Below are positions 62,901-64,000 of a stretch of DNA of 64,000 bases, in pieces; positions within the stretch are counted from its first letter, which is position 1; every line of letters starts with the position of its first letter. Origin of the DNA: Butyricimonas sp. Marseille-P3923 (GTDB lineage Bacteria > Bacteroidota > Bacteroidia > Bacteroidales > Marinifilaceae). The stretch covers positions 372,001 through 436,000 of the forward strand of contig NZ_FXXL01000005.1 in the NCBI RefSeq assembly GCF_900184685.1, given 5' to 3'. A program made the translations under genes and the position numbers. The notes beneath the pieces are model-generated. The model ran no database searches. It was not told the DNA's origin and saw only the letters and a program-made list of their open reading frames with translations.

Positions 62901-63680
62901 TTCTTCTCATACCGATACATCGGGCTCGAACCGGAAAACGGGCTACCCATATTCTTCGGTTCCGATCAAACCACTTACATCGACGGCAAAAAAACCGATC
63001 TCATGGAAAAATTCAACAAAACGAGCGACCGGCAAGACGTGTGGCAAGAAATCATGGTCTACTCCGGAAGCCGGGTACCCGACATACAGGGAGGAATCCA
63101 GAACACGTTCGCATGGCGACGCTTCAGCATGGCAATCAACGTGGCTTACAGCTTCGGAGCTAAAATCCGTCTGTTAAAAATGTATTCCAATGTATCCTCC
63201 AGATATGGCACCATCGCACCCCGACCGACGGAAAACGTACGCCGAGAATTTCTGAAACGCTGGCAAGTCCTCGGTGACGAACTACGCACGGACATCCCGG
63301 GAGTTGTTTCCGGTCCCGAATTCGTGAACACGCTTCATGACAAAGTATGGTGGAACAACTACAACGCCAAAAATGAAGCGGGAATCTCATACAGCTTCGC
63401 ATCAGACCTATGGCAAATGTACGACAACTCCGATCTGAGAGTCGTAAACGGTAATTACGTCAAAATCCAATCGCTGTCACTACGCTACAACCTGTCCGAC
63501 AAACTATGCAACAAACTGAATTTAAAAAACTGTTACGTGGGCTTCTCGGCAACAAACCTGCATACTTTCTGTAGCAAAAAACTCAAAGGGCAAGATCCCG
63601 CGACACAGAACGGTTCGGCACCACAAATCAACATGTCCTTGTGTCCGACCTATTCTTTCAACCTGAATATTTCATTTTAA
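59991..63680 (+). CDS. SusC/RagA TonB-linked outer membrane transporter (locus 3)
   Basis: About 1229 residues from the ATG at 59991; an earlier in-frame ATG at 59946 is less likely. A signal peptide ([26 protein letters not shown]) is followed by an STN domain ([56 protein letters not shown]). Then come CarboxypepD_reg-like ([36 protein letters not shown]), TonB-box-like [10 protein letters not shown] and the plug ([45 protein letters not shown]). The rest is the barrel ending in [10 protein letters not shown]. It carries the signal to the upstream FecR and imports an unknown nutrient. The SusD partner follows 11 bases later. Confidence 0.93.
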   Translation: [1229 protein letters not shown]

Positions 63681-63691
63681 ACAAACCACTT

Positions 63692-64000
63692 ATGAAAACA
63701 GGAATACTTTACATATCGCTCATCATCGTGCTGGTACTAACCTCCTGTCACGATTTTCTTACCAAATACCCGAAGGATACCGTGTACCCATCCTGCACCG
63801 ACGATTTCCATGAACTTCTCATCGGCGACGGCTACCTCTCCGGACCTACCAGATGGGACATCGGCAAATGGCTCAATCTCATGGACGATGACGTGGAATA
63901 CACCCGAACCGTAACCGCCGTTTCGACTTCCACCCAACTATACTTGAAATTCTACAACTGGGAAGCGAACCCGGACACCGAACCCACATGGAGCAACCTA
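63692..64000 (+). CDS. RagB/SusD-family lipoprotein, N-terminal part (cut by window edge)
   Basis: The first 103 codons, from the ATG at 63692. Signal MKTGILYISLIIVLVLTSC with lipobox LTSC (Cys19) and HDFLTKYPKDTVYPSCTDDFHELLIGDGYLSGPTRWDIGKWLNLMDDDVEYT, a SusD-like opening with the usual D-x-L-x-x-x-P-K-D pattern. The helical core lies beyond the window. It pairs with the SusC just upstream. Confidence 0.85.
   Translation, partial: MKTGILYISLIIVLVLTSCHDFLTKYPKDTVYPSCTDDFHELLIGDGYLSGPTRWDIGKWLNLMDDDVEYTRTVTAVSTSTQLYLKFYNWEANPDTEPTWSNL

Noticed and set aside
1-64000. CRISPR arrays or a complete phage or conjugative element
   Set aside because: No regularly spaced repeats with unique spacers, no cas genes, no structural phage or tra genes were seen; only single recombinase and Rpn genes.

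Overview
The window looks like a chromosomal segment of a gut Bacteroidetes, probably of the Odoribacteraceae (Butyricimonas/Odoribacter-like). This is an inference from gene content: three ECF sigma/FecR/SusC-type loci, a Mfa/Fim-type fimbrial cluster, DUF3575/DUF3868, DUF4843, DUF6266 and PKD-like lipoproteins. Many upstream regions carry the Bacteroidetes -7 promoter motif TAnnTTTG. No marker gene fixes the genus.

Layout. 0-10 kb holds housekeeping and metabolic genes: the start of topB (cut by the window edge), a phosphate-selective-type porin, a LUD-domain protein with a thioesterase, a calcium-type Asp-rich lipoprotein, tRNA-Val, a Schlafen/AlbA-type regulator with a repeat-containing linker, a four-domain CoA-disulfide reductase/rhodanese/TusA/DsrE protein with a MarR regulator, and a DUF5131 protein. 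10.6-23 kb is transcribed leftward. It is a fimbrial cluster (two large FimD/Mfa-like lipoproteins, DUF3575, DUF3868, a Mfa1-like fimbrillin and a Mfa2/FimB-like anchor) followed by a multidomain GH10 xylanase lipoprotein. 23-29.5 kb is accessory: a divergent AraC regulator bracketed by a 20-bp direct repeat, a gene fragment, a tyrosine recombinase, a Rpn/PD-(D/E)XK nuclease with a repeat tail, a gene-poor stretch with nested inverted repeats, and two DUF6266-like genes.

29.5-51 kb is transcribed leftward and contains two nutrient-uptake loci. The first runs ECF sigma, FecR, SusC, SusD, DUF4843 lipoprotein, PKD-like lipoprotein, leucine-rich-repeat lipoprotein, then a TlpA-like thioredoxin and a secreted amidohydrolase. 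The second runs ECF sigma, FecR, SusC, SusD and a lipoprotein resembling a zinc metallopeptidase but without an HExxH motif. In each, sigma and FecR should couple outer-membrane transport to transcription of the transporter. A third such locus starts at 58 kb on the + strand and runs off the window in susD. All three have a hairpin between fecR and susC.

51-58 kb holds single genes: MmcQ/YjbR, an in-frame CysQ-M18 aminopeptidase fusion, a probable small RNA with its own promoter and terminator, folB, tRNA-Cys, an AT-rich orphan Dam methylase convergent with an unknown gene, a small membrane protein, DoxX, and a two-gene LysO lysine exporter. The observations most worth a second look are the CysQ-M18 fusion, the fimbria/AraC/recombinase module with its duplicated 20-bp element, the shared fecR-susC hairpins, the Dam-unknown pair, and the structured non-coding region at 27.2-27.9 kb.
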